This document shows, one piece after another, positions 63,781 through 64,000 of a stretch of 64,000 nucleotides of DNA; the stretch's first letter is position 1, and each line of letters opens with the position of its first letter. A program made the translations under genes and the position numbers. Origin of the DNA: Gammaproteobacteria bacterium (GTDB lineage: Bacteria; Pseudomonadota; Gammaproteobacteria; Burkholderiales; Rhodocyclaceae); NCBI GenBank assembly GCA_018825305.1, contig JAHJEO010000016.1, positions 186,001 through 250,000 of the forward strand, given 5' to 3'. Under the pieces are notes generated by a model. The model did no database searches and was not told the DNA's origin. It saw only the letters and a list, made by a program, of their open reading frames with translations.

Positions 63781-64000
63781 TGCCTTTGACGATCGGAGTG
63801 CCCAGGGAAACATTTCCGGGCGAAAAGCGCGTCGCCACCGTCCCCGACGTCGTCGAGAAACTGATCAAGCTCGGTTTTGCAGTTGCCGTCGAGAGCGGTG
63901 CCGGCGATGGCGCCAATTTTGCCGATGACACCTATCGTGCCGCCGGCGCCGAGATCGTCGCCGACGCCGCCAGCCTCTGGAGCAAGGCCGACATCGTCTT
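63781..64000 (+). CDS. pntA: NAD(P) transhydrogenase subunit alpha, N-terminal part (truncated by window end)
   Basis: MPLTIGVPRETFPGEKRVATVPDVVEKLIKLGFAVAVESGAG. Confidence 0.88.

Noticed and set aside
1-64000. tRNA or rRNA genes
   Set aside because: No tRNA-like or rRNA-like sequence recognised by eye in the intergenic gaps; a tRNAscan-SE/Infernal run would be decisive.

Overview
64 kb of GC-rich, gene-dense chromosomal DNA, probably betaproteobacterial (Rhodocyclales-like; inferred from gene content only). About 50 genes are supported. The left part holds signalling and metabolic genes: HDOD, cNMP-binding GGDEF, NYN-LOTUS, DAHP synthase, a glycosyltransferase, a UbiA-family prenyltransferase and a cobalamin adenosyltransferase. 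It also holds a SulP-STAS-UspA-UspA fusion and a two-component system. The centre (13.9-27.4 kb) is an expanded inorganic-carbon-uptake type locus: SulP with a coiled-coil insertion, four NuoL/M/N-like membrane subunits, DabA, an OmpA-like protein, and a convergent protein with a divergent beta-carbonic-anhydrase-like zinc motif. Next come an operon (ABM monooxygenase, FeoB-like, Fe-ADH) interrupted by a HEPN-MNT module, homospermidine synthase, and egtD with an EgtB/SenA-like gene. After these are a HigBA plus MmeI-like restriction-modification island, chrAB, an AAA ATPase-MscS pair and an HTH-ferredoxin-reductase fusion. The right part has a MoxR/VWA/DsrS-like cluster interrupted by a nucleotidyltransferase plus HNH insert, then glcDEF, a PP2C phosphatase, CorA and the start of pntA. 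The most unusual signal is a dispersed ~28-nt motif (core AAAAGTCGGCGCTGGCG) with 8 exact 17-mer cores and about 7 variants. It lies both between genes and inside coding regions. In several genes it occupies alignable codons rather than looking like an insertion, which suggests an uptake-sequence-like or other selfish/functional genome-wide motif. All calls come from reading the sequence; no searches were run.
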